Positions 1 through 9,073 are shown, numbered from the stretch's first letter. The stretch: 64,000 bases of DNA from Kitasatospora herbaricolor (GCF_030813695.1 NZ_JAUSVA010000002.1:3348001-3412000); one strand, 5' to 3'. The notes: generated from the letters alone by a model not told the origin. Made by a program: numbers and translations.

Positions 1-131
1 ATCACGCGCGAGACGGTGCCGCGGCCGACGCCGGCGAGCGCGGCCACCTCCTCCAGGGTCGGGCGTGCCGAGCCCCGCGCATTCGCCCCGGAGTCGCTCG
101 GCCCGGTGGGGCGCTGTGCGGTCTGGCTCAT
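1..131 (-). CDS. cebR: LacI-family repressor, probable CebR, N-terminal part only
   Basis: The 43 visible residues begin [10 protein letters not shown] and run into [20 protein letters not shown], the LacI-type helix-turn-helix; the rest lies beyond the left edge. The [11 protein letters not shown] recognition helix is what I know from Streptomyces CebR, the cello-oligosaccharide repressor. Two near-perfect CebR palindromes lie in the divergent region towards the beta-glucosidase gene, which supports the name. The ATG at 131 is preceded by GAGGTGAGCG, a good ribosome binding site. CebR releases its operators on binding cellobiose or cellotriose. The identity rests on the HTH, the operators and the neighbour; another LacI paralogue is possible because the ligand domain is not visible. 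Confidence 0.8.
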   Translation of the reverse strand, partial: MSQTAQRPTGPSDSGANARGSARPTLEEVAALAGVGRGTVSRV

Positions 132-477
132 CGCTCACCTCGTGGAGAGATCATCCTCGGCCGGGCTGTCGCCCGGTTGCTGGTCGGTGCTGTCGGTGGC
201 AACGCTCGTCCGCACTGCCGATCGGTCCGTCGATCGCCCTGCGGGTCGCGCTGCTCCTCATTCGCTGCTGTTCATTGTGGTGCTGTTCATTGTGGCCGGT
301 TCCCGCGCCCGGAGAGCCACCCGGGCGGCAGTCGCCGTCCGCGGCCCGTGGGGCAGGGCGGGGCACCGGTCGGGCCGGCGGGGCGGGGCAGGGCGGGGCC
401 CGGGGCTCGGCACCGCGGATCCGATCCGGTGTCTTGACACTCGCCCCCGGGACAAAGGAACCTTTCGACATGCACGA

Positions 478-491
478 TGGGAGCGCTCCCA
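478..491. promoter_or_regulatory. CebR operator 1
   Basis: TGGGAGCGCTCCCA is a perfect 14-bp palindrome identical to the CebR box described in Streptomyces. A TTGACA hexamer lies upstream at 434-439, but I see no convincing -10 at the right distance. The box lies between the divergent cebR and bglC genes. Confidence 0.85.
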
Positions 492-657
492 CACTCTAGT
501 GGGCAATCCCGCCAAGGAACAGCACCAAGCGCGCCGACTGCGCAGTCCTGGCCGGCGCGGTGAACGGCATGCCTCCTGGGCACCTGCCGGGCGGCGGTCC
601 AGGTGCCCCCGCCCGGGCGCCCGCAGCACCTTCCGTACCGTCCTCTCGAATCTCTCA

Positions 658-671
658 TGGGAGCGCTCCCG
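658..671. promoter_or_regulatory. CebR operator 2, overlapping the bglC ribosome binding site
   Basis: TGGGAGCGCTCCCG differs from the perfect palindrome by one base and ends one base before the bglC ATG at 673. The only purine-rich stretch available as a ribosome binding site (GGGAGC) is inside the box, so repressor binding would cover the translation start region. It lies 180 bp from operator 1. Confidence 0.82.
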
Positions 672-672
672 C

Positions 673-2133
673 ATGACAGCCGTATCGGAACAGACCACCC
701 AGGACGTCGCCCCGGCGCCCCGGGCCGCCCTGCCGGGCCGCACCTTCCCGGCGGGCTTCGCCTGGGGTGCCGCCACCGCCGCCTACCAGATCGAGGGCGC
801 GGCCGCCGAAGGCGGACGGACCCCGTCCATCTGGGACGTCTTCAGCCACACCCCGGGGCGGACCGCCAACGGCGACACCGGCGACATCGCGGTCGACCAC
901 TTCCACCGGTTCCGCGAGGACGTCCGGATGATGGCCGACCTCGGGCTCACCTCCTACCGCTTCTCGCTCTCCTGGCCCCGGATCCAGCCCACCGGCCGGG
1001 GCCCCGCCGTCGAACGGGGCCTGGACTTCTACCGCGCACTGACGGACGAGCTGCTCTCGTACGGCATCACGCCCGTCGCCACCCTCTACCACTGGGACCT
1101 GCCGCAGCACCTGGAGGACCTCGGCGGCTGGACCGTCCGTGACACCTCCGCCCGGTTCGCCGACTACGCCGCACTGGCCGCCGAGGCGCTCGGCGACCGC
1201 GTCACCACCTGGACGACCCTCAACGAGCCCTGGTGCAGCGCCTTCCTCGGCTACGGCTCCGGCGTGCACGCCCCCGGGCGCACCTCCCCCGCCGAGGCGC
1301 TCAAGGCCGCCCACCACCTGAACCTCGGGCACGGCCTGGCCGTCGGCGCGCTGCGCGCCGCCCTCCCGGCGAGCGCGCAGATCGCGATCTCGCTCAACCT
1401 CCACCAGGTGCGGCCGCTCAGCGACCACCCGGCCGACACCGAGGCCGCCCGCCGGATCGACGCCGTCGGCAACCGCATCTTCACCGGCCCCGTGCTGCAC
1501 GGCGCCTACCCGGCCGACCTGCTGGCCGACACCGGCCGGATCGTCGACTGGGACGCCCTGGTCCGCCCCGGCGACCTGGAGGAAATCTCCCGCCCCATCG
1601 ACCTGCTGGGCATCAACTACTACACCCCCACCCTGGTCTCCGCCGCCGAGAACGCGGAGCCGGCCGCCGCCAGCGAGATCCACGGCGCCAGCACCCACTC
1701 CCCGTGGCCCGGGGCGGACGACGTCGCCTTCCACCTCGCACCCGGCGAGGTCACCGCGATGGGCTGGCCGATCGACGCCACCGGCCTGACCGACCTGCTG
1801 CTCGACGTCCACCGGGCGCACCCCGGCCTGCCGATGCTGATCACCGAGAACGGCGCCGCCTTCGACGACGTGCCCGGCCCGGACGGCATCGTGCACGACG
1901 CCGACCGGATCGCCTATCTGCACGACCACCTCGTCGCGGTGGCCCGCGCCATCGAGGCGGGCGCCGACGTCCGCGGCTACTACCTGTGGTCGCTGATGGA
2001 CAACTTCGAATGGGCCTACGGGTACGCCAAGCGGTTCGGTGCGGTGCACGTCGACTACACGACACTGGCCCGCACGCCGAAGGCCAGTGCCACCTGGTAC
2101 TCCGAGGTGATCCGGCGCGGCGGCCTGGGCTGA
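673..2133 (+). CDS. bglC: GH1 beta-glucosidase
   Basis: This 486-residue protein hydrolyses beta-linked gluco-oligosaccharides such as cellobiose to glucose, probably in the cytoplasm since no signal peptide is visible. It has full-length GH1 architecture: [19 protein letters not shown] near the N-terminus, TLNEP with the acid/base Glu at about residue 185, ITENG with the nucleophile Glu at about 392, and a C-terminal [13 protein letters not shown]. The ATG at 673 is the only sensible start; the reading frame extends far upstream only because of GC bias and would run through the intergenic region and both operators. Two CebR boxes and the divergent cebR-like gene indicate induction by cello-oligosaccharides. 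The cebEFG transporter genes usually linked to it are not in this window. Confidence 0.93.
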   Translation: MTAVSEQTTQDVAPAPRAALPGRTFPAGFAWGAATAAYQIEGAAAEGGRTPSIWDVFSHTPGRTANGDTGDIAVDHFHRFREDVRMMADLGLTSYRFSLSWPRIQPTGRGPAVERGLDFYRALTDELLSYGITPVATLYHWDLPQHLEDLGGWTVRDTSARFADYAALAAEALGDRVTTWTTLNEPWCSAFLGYGSGVHAPGRTSPAEALKAAHHLNLGHGLAVGALRAALPASAQIAISLNLHQVRPLSDHPADTEAARRIDAVGNRIFTGPVLHGAYPADLLADTGRIVDWDALVRPGDLEEISRPIDLLGINYYTPTLVSAAENAEPAAASEIHGASTHSPWPGADDVAFHLAPGEVTAMGWPIDATGLTDLLLDVHRAHPGLPMLITENGAAFDDVPGPDGIVHDADRIAYLHDHLVAVARAIEAGADVRGYYLWSLMDNFEWAYGYAKRFGAVHVDYTTLARTPKASATWYSEVIRRGGLG

Positions 2134-2245
2134 CGCCCCGCCGGGGGTCGCCGCGTCCGGGGAGTGCCCGGCGGCCCGCCGGTGGCGATGACTGTCCGTG
2201 ACGGCCCGCGTGACCTGACACCCCGCCCGCTCGTTGGGCCCTCAC

Positions 2246-3199
2246 GTGCGAGCCAAACACCCCACCCACCCCCAGGCCCCGGCCACCGCCTGTCGCGACG
2301 GCGGCCGCCCCGGACGTGGGTGGCTGCCCCGCCCCCGCGCCGTCGCGGCGGGCGGGGCGCTGCTCGTCCAGCTCTGGGGCGTCGGCCTCGGCGCGGGCTG
2401 CGCCCAGGCCACCACCGTCACCCCGGGGCCCGCTCCCGCCGGTGCCCATCGGGCAGCCGGACCGGACTCCGCGCAGGTCCCGTCGCAGCGCCGTCCGCAG
2501 CAGGCCCCGGACCGGCCGGCCGACCAGGACGCCTCCCCGCTGCCCGGTCCCGCGCCGGAGCGGGGGGCCGGAGCGGGCGACCGGTCCGGGGACGGGCGCT
2601 CCGGTGATCCGGTCGGACGGCTGACCGACGCCGTGCCGGCGCTGGAGGACCAGGCCGCCCCGGTCGACCGGTTGCTCCAGGAACGGATCCGGGCCGGGGA
2701 CCTGCCGCTCCCCGGTCAGGGCAAGGCCGTCCCGGACGCCTTCGCGATCGCCGCCGTCCTGCTGCCGGTCGCTCCCTCGGAGCCCCGCGCGCAGGACGGG
2801 CCCCGCGCCTCCCGGGACGCCCCGGCCGGGGCCGCGGAGGACGGCGCCGCCCCGACTGCCGAGCCCGCGGCCTCGGCCGGGCCGGAGGCACCGCCCGCCC
2901 GCCCCGACGCCCCGGCGGCTGCGGCCAAGGCCGTCCCGGCAGCGGAACGGGTGCCGGCCGCGGCCGAGGAGCCCGGCATCGGCCGGCCGGCGCAGGCCCG
3001 GCCCCGCCCGGTGGCGGGCCTGAACCCTGACCTCGGCCCGGACCTCGGCCCGGACCTCGGCGCTGACTCGGTCGCGGGCAGCCCGGTCGGGGTCGGCACG
3101 GCCGGGACCAGCGCCGCCGTGCTGGTCCCGATCACGGCCGGACTGCTGCTCACCGGCGCCGCGATGTACAAGCACCGAGGCCTGCCGAAGGGGCATTGA
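2246..3199 (+). CDS. Secreted, C-terminally membrane-anchored Ala/Pro-rich protein
   Basis: From the GTG at 2246 the protein is about 317 residues. It has a basic N-terminus and a hydrophobic stretch (AVAAGGALLVQLWGVGLGAG) that looks like a signal peptide, with a plausible cleavage at CAQA. A long low-complexity Ala/Pro/Arg region follows, including a short LGPD repeat. A C-terminal membrane segment (AAVLVPITAGLLLTGAAMYK) ends in a short basic tail, so most of the chain should be outside the cell. I recognise no catalytic domain. A TTG at 2234 is an alternative start, and neither start has a strong ribosome binding site. It is convergent with the next gene, with a palindrome between them. The function is unknown. 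Confidence 0.68.
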   Translation: MRAKHPTHPQAPATACRDGGRPGRGWLPRPRAVAAGGALLVQLWGVGLGAGCAQATTVTPGPAPAGAHRAAGPDSAQVPSQRRPQQAPDRPADQDASPLPGPAPERGAGAGDRSGDGRSGDPVGRLTDAVPALEDQAAPVDRLLQERIRAGDLPLPGQGKAVPDAFAIAAVLLPVAPSEPRAQDGPRASRDAPAGAAEDGAAPTAEPAASAGPEAPPARPDAPAAAAKAVPAAERVPAAAEEPGIGRPAQARPRPVAGLNPDLGPDLGPDLGADSVAGSPVGVGTAGTSAAVLVPITAGLLLTGAAMYKHRGLPKGH

Positions 3200-3241
3200 A
3201 AACGGGGCCGGCCGGGGCCGGGCGTCCGTCGTGGCACGCCG

Positions 3242-3267
3242 CGGTCCGGACCGGCCGGTCCGGACCG
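3242..3267. terminator. Bidirectional terminator-like palindrome
   Basis: CGGTCCGGACCGG and its complement form a perfect 26-bp palindrome between two convergent stop codons (3199 on plus and 3271 on minus). No U tract follows, which is usual for Streptomyces terminators. Confidence 0.6.
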
Positions 3268-3270
3268 GGC

Positions 3271-4206
3271 CTAGTGGAACACGCCCGGCGGGGGTTCCGG
3301 TGACGGACCGCCGGTGGCGTCGGTGGCCGGGACGGCCCCGGCGGTGAAGTCGCTCAGGCCCCGGCCGTGCTCGACCCGACCGAGGGCAGCGTCGCCGGCC
3401 ACCTTGCGGGTCAGGTCGGCGATCGGCAGCGGAGTGTGGGCGCCGGCCAGGATCAGGTTGCCGAAGCGCTTGCCGCGCAGCACGGCCGGGTCCGCGACCA
3501 GACAGGTCTCCGGGAAGACCGCGCGCAGGGTGGCGACCTGGGCACGGGCGAAGGACAGGGCCGAGCCGTCGGCGATGTTCGCCGCGTACCAGCCGCCCGG
3601 CGCCAGCGCCCGGGCGGCCAGCGTGACGAACTCGACGGTGGCGCAGTGCGCGGGCACCCGGGCGCCGGAGAAGACGTCGGCGATGACCAGGTCCACCGCG
3701 GCCTCGGGGGTGCGCTCCAGGACGGCGCGGGCGTCGGCGCCCCGGACCTTCACCTGCCAGCCGCGTTCCAGCGGCAGTTCGGCCCGGACGAGCTCGGTGA
3801 GCGCGGTGTCGATCTCGGCCACCTGCTGGCGGGAGCGGGGGCGGGTCGCCGCGACGTAGCGGGCGAGGGTGAGCGCGCCGCCGCCGAGGTGCAGCACGGT
3901 GAGCGGTCGGCCCGCGGGGGCCACCAGGTCGATCAGGTGGCCCAGCCGGCGCTGGTACTCGAAGCCCAGGTGGGCCGGGTCGGCGAGGTCGACCATCGAC
4001 TGCGGCGCACCGTCGATCAGCAGGGACCAGGCCTGCGGGCGGTCCCGGTCCGGGACGAGTTCGGCCAGCCCGGAGTCGACCGGGCGGGCCAGCGGACCCT
4101 GTGCGTGGGTCCGGCCGCCCTGGTCGGTCACCGCGGTGGCGTCCGCCGTGCCACGGCCCCGGTCGGAGCTCTTGCCGGCCCTGCTGCTTCGTCCCATGCG
4201 GGCCAT
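3271..4206 (-). CDS. Spermidine-synthase-like / SAM-binding Rossmann-fold protein
   Basis: This 311-residue protein resembles the spermidine synthase/methyltransferase superfamily. The nucleotide-binding motif VLHLGGGALTLARYVAATRP is near residue 105. The acidic strand end QVAEID and a VIADVFSGARVP segment match the family's catalytic loop region. The first 30 or so residues are basic and unstructured-looking. Many actinobacterial members are annotated as spermidine synthase without proof that they make polyamines; an aminopropyl transferase or a methyltransferase are both possible. An internal ATG at 4197 is an alternative start. It is convergent with the secreted protein gene. Confidence 0.75.
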   Translation of the reverse strand: MARMGRSSRAGKSSDRGRGTADATAVTDQGGRTHAQGPLARPVDSGLAELVPDRDRPQAWSLLIDGAPQSMVDLADPAHLGFEYQRRLGHLIDLVAPAGRPLTVLHLGGGALTLARYVAATRPRSRQQVAEIDTALTELVRAELPLERGWQVKVRGADARAVLERTPEAAVDLVIADVFSGARVPAHCATVEFVTLAARALAPGGWYAANIADGSALSFARAQVATLRAVFPETCLVADPAVLRGKRFGNLILAGAHTPLPIADLTRKVAGDAALGRVEHGRGLSDFTAGAVPATDATGGPSPEPPPGVFH

Positions 4207-4329
4207 TATCGCCGCCGCTCGGGGAGCATCCGCAGGTCAGGCGTCCCGGGGGCGGGCGGACAGGCGGGCCCGGGGAACGCGAGCGAGGCGGGGGCGAGGG
4301 ACCGGAGGGGGGACACGGTCAGCCGCGGT

Positions 4330-4395
4330 GCCCGGCGTGCTCGGGAGGCCCGGCGTGCTCGGGAGGCCCGGCGTGCTCGGGAGGCCCCATGTGCT
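4330..4395. repeat. 18-bp tandem repeat, 3 perfect copies plus a degenerate one
   Basis: The unit GCCCGGCGTGCTCGGGAG occurs at 4330-4347, 4348-4365 and 4366-4383. A degenerate fourth copy runs into the stop codon of the minus-strand gene (4395-4397). The tract lies between two minus-strand genes, just downstream of the 163-residue protein gene. Confidence 0.9.
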
Positions 4396-4886
4396 CAGAA
4401 CGGGCCGAGGCCGCCCGCGGTGAGTGTGCAGGCGGCCTCGCAGAGTGCGGAGCGCAGCACCCAGGGGTCGGTGGGCCGGGCGGTGGCCCCGGCCCCGGCC
4501 GGGGGCATCACCCAGCGCGGGTCGGTCACCGGCAGGACCACGGCGCCGGCCGAACACGAGCTGCCGGGCAGGTGCCAGCCACTCACCGTGCCGGCGGGCA
4601 CCAGGAAGGAGACGGTCGTCCCCGTGACGCTCTGCAGCACCGCGCCGCAGGCCCGCCGCAGCCGCAGGATGTCCACCGCCTCCAGGCCGTGCCGGATCGC
4701 GACGGTGACGGTGTCGTACCCGACCGCGGCGGCGGGCTGTTCGGCCGACGGCCGGCGGGTGGGCAACGGGCCGCCGCCCGCCCAGGAGGAGCGGCCGTCG
4801 GTGGTTTCGGGCACCAGGGCCGGGGCCACGCCCGGCAGGACTCCTTGGGCGGCCAGGCGGTGGTACTGCGGTACTCCGGTGGCCAT
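4395..4886 (-). CDS. Conserved small actinobacterial protein of unknown function
   Basis: The protein has 163 residues from the ATG at 4886, which has AGGAGG seven bases upstream; a GTG at 4904 is less well supported. It begins MATGVPQYHRLAAQGVLPGV and has mixed alpha/beta character with no membrane segment. There are three Cys, a Gly/Pro-rich linker near residue 30, and a central VGYDTVTVAIRHGLEAVDIL segment. It resembles proteins I know only as Streptomyces hypotheticals. It is divergent from the NsdA-like regulator gene across a 572-bp gap, which might indicate a functional link. Confidence 0.7.
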   Translation of the reverse strand: MATGVPQYHRLAAQGVLPGVAPALVPETTDGRSSWAGGGPLPTRRPSAEQPAAAVGYDTVTVAIRHGLEAVDILRLRRACGAVLQSVTGTTVSFLVPAGTVSGWHLPGSSCSAGAVVLPVTDPRWVMPPAGAGATARPTDPWVLRSALCEAACTLTAGGLGPF

Positions 4887-5458
4887 CTCGGGCCCTCCTG
4901 TCACCTCGTCCAGATCGGAAGCCTCGACGCCCGGCGGGGTGGGGGGCCGCGGCCGGCTCGGGGACGAGTCGGCGGCGGGTCGGGGTCGGCCTGGCTTCCG
5001 CGTATCAGGACAACGCGACGAGGGCGCTCCAGGCCACGGGGCGGCTTACAGCAAGCCATGGCATTTCATGGCAGAACTCGGCAACAATGCCCGAAATGAG
5101 CCGAATTGACAGCACATCATCCCAGAACCAGCCGTGTTCGGGCGGTGACTCCCGGTACTGTCTTCGCAGCGCCACGGCAGCCCGCCGGGCCCACCGGGGC
5201 CCGTCCGCCAACGCGGCACCCCCCGTCATCCGCATCCCCGGCCGCCCCACGCCCGGCGTCGGCCCCGACGCCGGTCAGCACCTCGCGACACCCCGAACCC
5301 CCGGCCCCACGGGCCCCGTCACCGAATCCCCCACCGGCCCCCGACAGCCAACCCCCACCCCCGAGACGGACCACCCCCGAGACGGACCACCAGCGCCGGG
5401 CAGCCCCGCCGGGCACCGACACCGACGAGCACGGCCACGCACGACCACGGAGTGCAGC
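4887..5458. other. Long divergent intergenic region
   Basis: This gap of about 570 bp separates a minus-strand hypothetical gene from the plus-strand regulator. Its most AT-rich part is 5045-5130 and includes a TTGACA at 5106-5111, but I found no well-spaced -10. The stretch 5200-5440 is C-rich on the plus strand and low in complexity. No RNA gene or second coding region is convincing here. Confidence 0.5.
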
Positions 5459-6904
5459 ATGGCAGCCACCACACCGGCCGCGCCGGACCTCCCCTCGCCC
5501 AACCGTGCGATGCGCGAGCTGCGCGGCGCGCTCTCCCCCGGTGAGTTCGCCACCGCCGTACGCCGGGCCGCCCGGGAGATCGGCGAGCACGTGTCCTGCG
5601 ACGCACGCTACGTCGGACGGGTCGAGGCCGGCGAGATCCGCTGCCCCAACTACGCCTACGAGCGCGTCTTCCGCCACATGTGGCCGGACCGCAGCCTGCA
5701 GGATCTCGGCTTCGCGCCGCGCCGCACCGTCCGCCGCCGGGCGAACGGAACGGCCGCGCGCAGCACGAGAGTTGACGACGGCTACGCTGACCTCGCCGAC
5801 CGGGCGCAGGCACCGCAGGTGCCCTGGTGGCCCGACGATTCGCACCATCTGGACGAGGAGAACGACGACGTGCGTCGCCGTACGTTCCTGAGCGGCGGCC
5901 CGACCGCCCTGGCGACCGTGATCGGCCTTGACCGGCCGGATCCGGCCGCGGCCCCCACCTGGCAACTGCCCCGGCAGGCCGGGGCCGTCCCGCCGCCCCG
6001 CCGGGTCGGCACCGCCGAGCTGCAGCAGGTCGAGCAGGCGGTGCGCGACATCCGGCTGCTGGACGACGTGCACGGCGCCGAGACCCTCTTCGAGCGGGCC
6101 GGGCAGTCCCTGCGCACCGCGTACGTGCTGCTCAACGACGGCGAGTACAGCAATGCCACCGAGCGCCGGCTGCAGGCCGGGGCCGGCGAGCTGGCGATCT
6201 CGGTCGGCTGGCTGGCCCACGACTCCAACCGGCTCGCGGAGGCGCGGTCCTTCTACGCCGAGGCGCTGGCAACCGCCCGGATGGCCGACGACGCCGCCCT
6301 GGAGGCCCACGTCTTCTGCAACAGCGCCTTCCTGGCCCGGGACGCCGGCCGGCCCCGCGAGGCCCTGCGGGCCGCCCAGGCCGGGCAGAGCGCCGCCCGG
6401 CAGCTGGACTCGGACCGGCTGCTCTCGCTGCTCGCGATGCGCGAGGCCGGCGGGTGGGCCCTGATGCGTGACCGGGCGGCCTGCGAACGTGCCCTCGGCC
6501 GTGCGTACACCCTCTTCGACCGGGGCGAGTCGGAGGCCGATCCGGAGTGGATGTCCTTCTACGGGGAGGCGGAGATCGCCGGCCTGGAGGCGCAGTGCTG
6601 GTCCGCCCTGGGCGAGTGGGACCGCGCCAGTGACCGGGCCGGCCGGGCGGTGGCGCTCCAGGAGCCGCACTTCGTCCGCAACCGGGCCCTCTACACCGCG
6701 GAGCTGGCCCACGACCGGCTGGGCCGGGGCGATCTGGCCGGGGCGGGCCGGCACGGGTCGGCAGCGGTGACGCTGCTCGGCGGGGTCCGCTCGGCCCGGA
6801 TCACGGCGATGCTCGCGGACACGGCCGCCCGGCTGCGCGGGTGCTCCGCGGTGCCCGAGGTCGGCGGGTTCCTCGCGGTGCACGACCGCGCCAGCGCCTC
6901 CTGA
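5459..6904 (+). CDS. NsdA-like XRE-family regulator with C-terminal TPR-like domain
   Basis: The protein has 481 residues from the ATG at 5459, with GGAG eight bases upstream. Residues about 15-80 form a compact HTH-like region (MRELRGALSPGEFATAVRRA to VGRVEAGEIRCPNYAYERVF). A linker carries RRRTFLSGGPTALATVIGLD. From about residue 200 to the end there are repeated Ala/Leu-rich helices with TPR spacing, including YAEALATARMADDAALEAHV. This layout matches the NsdA group of Streptomyces, known as negative regulators of sporulation and antibiotic production; which paralogue this is cannot be settled here. It probably binds DNA and is controlled by a protein or peptide partner through the TPR domain. 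Confidence 0.78.
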   Translation: MAATTPAAPDLPSPNRAMRELRGALSPGEFATAVRRAAREIGEHVSCDARYVGRVEAGEIRCPNYAYERVFRHMWPDRSLQDLGFAPRRTVRRRANGTAARSTRVDDGYADLADRAQAPQVPWWPDDSHHLDEENDDVRRRTFLSGGPTALATVIGLDRPDPAAAPTWQLPRQAGAVPPPRRVGTAELQQVEQAVRDIRLLDDVHGAETLFERAGQSLRTAYVLLNDGEYSNATERRLQAGAGELAISVGWLAHDSNRLAEARSFYAEALATARMADDAALEAHVFCNSAFLARDAGRPREALRAAQAGQSAARQLDSDRLLSLLAMREAGGWALMRDRAACERALGRAYTLFDRGESEADPEWMSFYGEAEIAGLEAQCWSALGEWDRASDRAGRAVALQEPHFVRNRALYTAELAHDRLGRGDLAGAGRHGSAAVTLLGGVRSARITAMLADTAARLRGCSAVPEVGGFLAVHDRASAS

Positions 6905-6953
6905 CCGGCCCCCGGGCGGAGCGGAAGCGCCGAGCGGCCCGGACCGGGGAGCG

Positions 6954-6979
6954 GGGACCCGCCGGGCGCGGCGGGTCCC
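6954..6979. terminator. Hairpin between convergent genes
   Basis: GGGACCCGCC and GGCGGGTCCC form a 10-bp stem with a six-base loop, 50 bp past the regulator stop and just before the phosphatase stop on the other strand. Confidence 0.6.
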
Positions 6980-6985
6980 GGCGGG

Positions 6986-7636
6986 TCAGTGCCCGAGGCC
7001 TTCGAGGTGGCTGACGTCGTTCCAGACCTCGACGGCGGGCAGCCCGTACTCCCAGGAGAGCACCGAGAGCGCGGCCGTGCCCAGCTTGAAGCGCTGCGCG
7101 TACTCGGGGGGCAGGCCGAGCCAGCGCGCGGTGAGGATGCGCAGCAGGTGCCCGTGCGCGAACAGCACCACGTCGCGGTCGGCGCAGTGCATGGTGGTGG
7201 TCTCGGGGTGCGGCACCCCGTGGCGGGTGTTGAGTTCCGCGATGAAGGCGTCCACCCGGGCCGCGACGTCCGAGAGCTTCTCGCCGCCGGGCACGCCGTC
7301 CCGCCAGATCAGCCAGCCGGGGTGGTCGCTCTCGCGGATGTCGGGGCCGGTCCGGCCCTCGTAGCTGCCGTAGTCCCATTCCAGCAGCTCGGGACGGTCG
7401 ACGGCGCGGTCGCCGAACCCGGCCAGCGCACCGGTCTCCTTGGCGCGGCTCAGCGGGCTGGTGTAGACGAGGGCGTCCGGCAGGCCGTTCCACGGTGCCC
7501 CGGCGAGCCGCGCGCCGAGGGCGCGGGCCATCGCCCGGCCCTCGTCCGTGAGGGGGATGTCGGTGCGGCCGGTGTGGCGGCCGGTGGCCGACCAGGCGGT
7601 CTCGCCGTGCCGGACGAGAACGATTCGGGCGGGCAT
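6986..7636 (-). CDS. Histidine phosphatase (phosphoglycerate-mutase-like)
   Basis: This 216-residue protein of the histidine phosphatase superfamily carries the catalytic LVRHGET motif at residues 7-13 and the second histidine in VVLFAHGHLLRIL. The conserved TDIPLTDEGRAMARALG segment lies between them. Members dephosphorylate small phosphoesters or phosphoproteins; the substrate cannot be told from sequence. The ATG at 7636 has GAGGAG upstream. It is divergent from the nuclease/helicase operon with a 243-bp gap. The family assignment is firm, the substrate unknown. Confidence 0.9.
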   Translation of the reverse strand: MPARIVLVRHGETAWSATGRHTGRTDIPLTDEGRAMARALGARLAGAPWNGLPDALVYTSPLSRAKETGALAGFGDRAVDRPELLEWDYGSYEGRTGPDIRESDHPGWLIWRDGVPGGEKLSDVAARVDAFIAELNTRHGVPHPETTTMHCADRDVVLFAHGHLLRILTARWLGLPPEYAQRFKLGTAALSVLSWEYGLPAVEVWNDVSHLEGLGH

Positions 7637-7879
7637 GGGGGAACTCCTCGCGACGGGCGGTGACAGCGGCCGGTCTCACCATCGAGCACCGGTCTCCATG
7701 ATCCCCCATCCCGCTCCGGCTCTCTCGGCCTGGCCCGTCGCACCGGCGCCGGGGCCCGCGGGGCCGCCCGGCGGGGGGCGCGCCACGCCCGCAGCCCGCC
7801 CCCGGCAGCGCGGAGGCCGTGCGCCGCGACCACCGTCCGCACCCGGTTGTCGGACCCGGATGCAACACTTGGCCGCACC

Positions 7880-9073
7880 ATGAACGTCTCGCACATCGGG
7901 CCCCCCGAGCCGCTCGCGCAGCGTCTCGCCGAGCTGCGCGGCCCGGCGCCGCAGCGCAGCCTGAACGCCCGTGCCCTCGCCGCGCTCGCCGCCAACCCCG
8001 GGTGCCGCCGCCGCGCCGTGCTCGACGCCGCCGGGGTCGACAAGGGCGCCGTCGCCCAGCGGTTGGGCCGCCCCGCGCCGTTCGGCCAGTCACCGTTCGC
8101 GATCGCGCGCGGCACCATGTTCGAGTCCCGGCTGAAGGCCGACGACTACGCGGTGCTGCTGGAGCCGCTGCGGCGCCACCTCGGGCTGCCCGTCGACGGC
8201 GCGGCCCCGCTCGCGGTGCCGGACCTGCTGCGCCGCTCCGGTCCGGCGGTGCGGGCCGAGCGCACGGCGGCCGCGCTCGCCGAGGCCGCCGCCGACCCCA
8301 CGGCCTGGACGCTGCTGGACCACCCGCTGCTGCGGCTGACGGTGGCCGGCTCGCCGGCCTACCTGGAGCCGGACGCGGTGGTGGTGCACGGCGGGCGGTG
8401 CACGGTGGTGGAGATCAAGTCCTTCCCGGTGCTGGACGGCACCGCCGATCCGGCCAAGGTCGGCGCGGCGGCCCGGCAGGCGGCGGTGTACGTGCTGGCG
8501 CTGCAGGAGACCGCGGCCGCGCTGGCCGGCGCCGCGGTGGCGCCGGGCCCGTACGCGGTGCAGTCGCTGCCGGGCAGTCCGGAGCTGAGCGTGCTGCTGG
8601 TCTGCCCCAAGGACTTCAGCAACCGGCCGACCGCCGTCGCCGTCGACATCCGGCGCGAGCTGGCCACCACGCGCCGCCAGCTGGCCCGGATGACCGCCGT
8701 CGACCAACTCCTGGACGCCCTCCCGCCGGGCACCAGCTTCGACCTGGCACCCGATCAGGCGGGCCTGCCCACCAGGCCGGCGGCCGAGCTGGCCGACGCG
8801 GTCGGGAGTGTCCCGGCCGCCTACGGCCCGGAGTGCCTCTCCTCCTGCGAGCTGGGTTTCCACTGCCGGGCGCAGGCCCGCTGCGACGACCGGGTCGAGC
8901 AGCTCGGCCGGGGCGTCCGGGGCGAGCTGGGCAGCATCCGCACCGTCGCCGGGGCCCTGGCGGCCGCCGGCCCGGCCGCACCGGCCGGCGACCCGGAGTC
9001 GGACGAGGCCGCCGCCCGGCTGTCGTACGCGGCGGCGCTGCGCGCCGAGGCGCTGGGCGGGTGCGCCGGATGA
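7880..9073 (+). CDS. Cas4/RecB-like PD-(D/E)XK nuclease with predicted 4Fe-4S cluster
   Basis: This 397-residue protein shows the RecB/Cas4 nuclease pattern. Asp165 is in YLEPDAVVVH, Glu178 and Lys180 are in VVEIKSF, and Q200xxxY204 is in RQAAVYVLAL. Cys42, followed by RRRAVLDA, resembles the lone N-terminal cysteine of Cas4. Cys319, 323, 329 and 335 form a C-terminal cluster (CLSSCELGFHC, then ARCDD), as in Fe-S nucleases such as Cas4, AddB and Dna2. Glu82 in RGTMFESRL fits the upstream metal-ligand position. The family predicts a metal-dependent DNA nuclease. The ATG at 7880 has no clear ribosome binding site. The stop overlaps the next start as ATGA, so the two are probably translationally coupled. 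No cas1 or cas2 is nearby. Confidence 0.8.
   Translation: MNVSHIGPPEPLAQRLAELRGPAPQRSLNARALAALAANPGCRRRAVLDAAGVDKGAVAQRLGRPAPFGQSPFAIARGTMFESRLKADDYAVLLEPLRRHLGLPVDGAAPLAVPDLLRRSGPAVRAERTAAALAEAAADPTAWTLLDHPLLRLTVAGSPAYLEPDAVVVHGGRCTVVEIKSFPVLDGTADPAKVGAAARQAAVYVLALQETAAALAGAAVAPGPYAVQSLPGSPELSVLLVCPKDFSNRPTAVAVDIRRELATTRRQLARMTAVDQLLDALPPGTSFDLAPDQAGLPTRPAAELADAVGSVPAAYGPECLSSCELGFHCRAQARCDDRVEQLGRGVRGELGSIRTVAGALAAAGPAAPAGDPESDEAAARLSYAAALRAEALGGCAG

Noticed and set aside
434..500. A full -35/-10 promoter for bglC starting at TTGACA (434-439).
   Set aside because: No acceptable -10 lies 16-19 bp downstream, so only the hexamer was noted.
16..672. An open frame running from near the left edge into bglC, which would make a 705-residue protein.
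   Set aside because: It crosses both CebR operators, is low in complexity and unlike any GH1 N-terminus. The ATG at 673 gives the normal family length.
655..2049. A 464-residue open frame antisense to bglC.
   Set aside because: It is a GC-bias shadow: Val/Gly/Arg-rich, without a domain, lying on a clear GH1 gene. The same holds for the long antisense frames over pgi, the carboxyltransferase, the tricorn gene and the ABC ATPase.
3367..5109. A 580-residue plus-strand frame across the spermidine-synthase-like and 163-residue protein genes.
   Set aside because: The protein is compositionally biased and antisense to two genes with family motifs or good start signals.
7880..9073. Reading the Fe-S nuclease as a CRISPR Cas4.
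   Set aside because: No cas1, cas2 or repeat array is visible anywhere in the window, and its neighbours are a helicase and an unknown protein.
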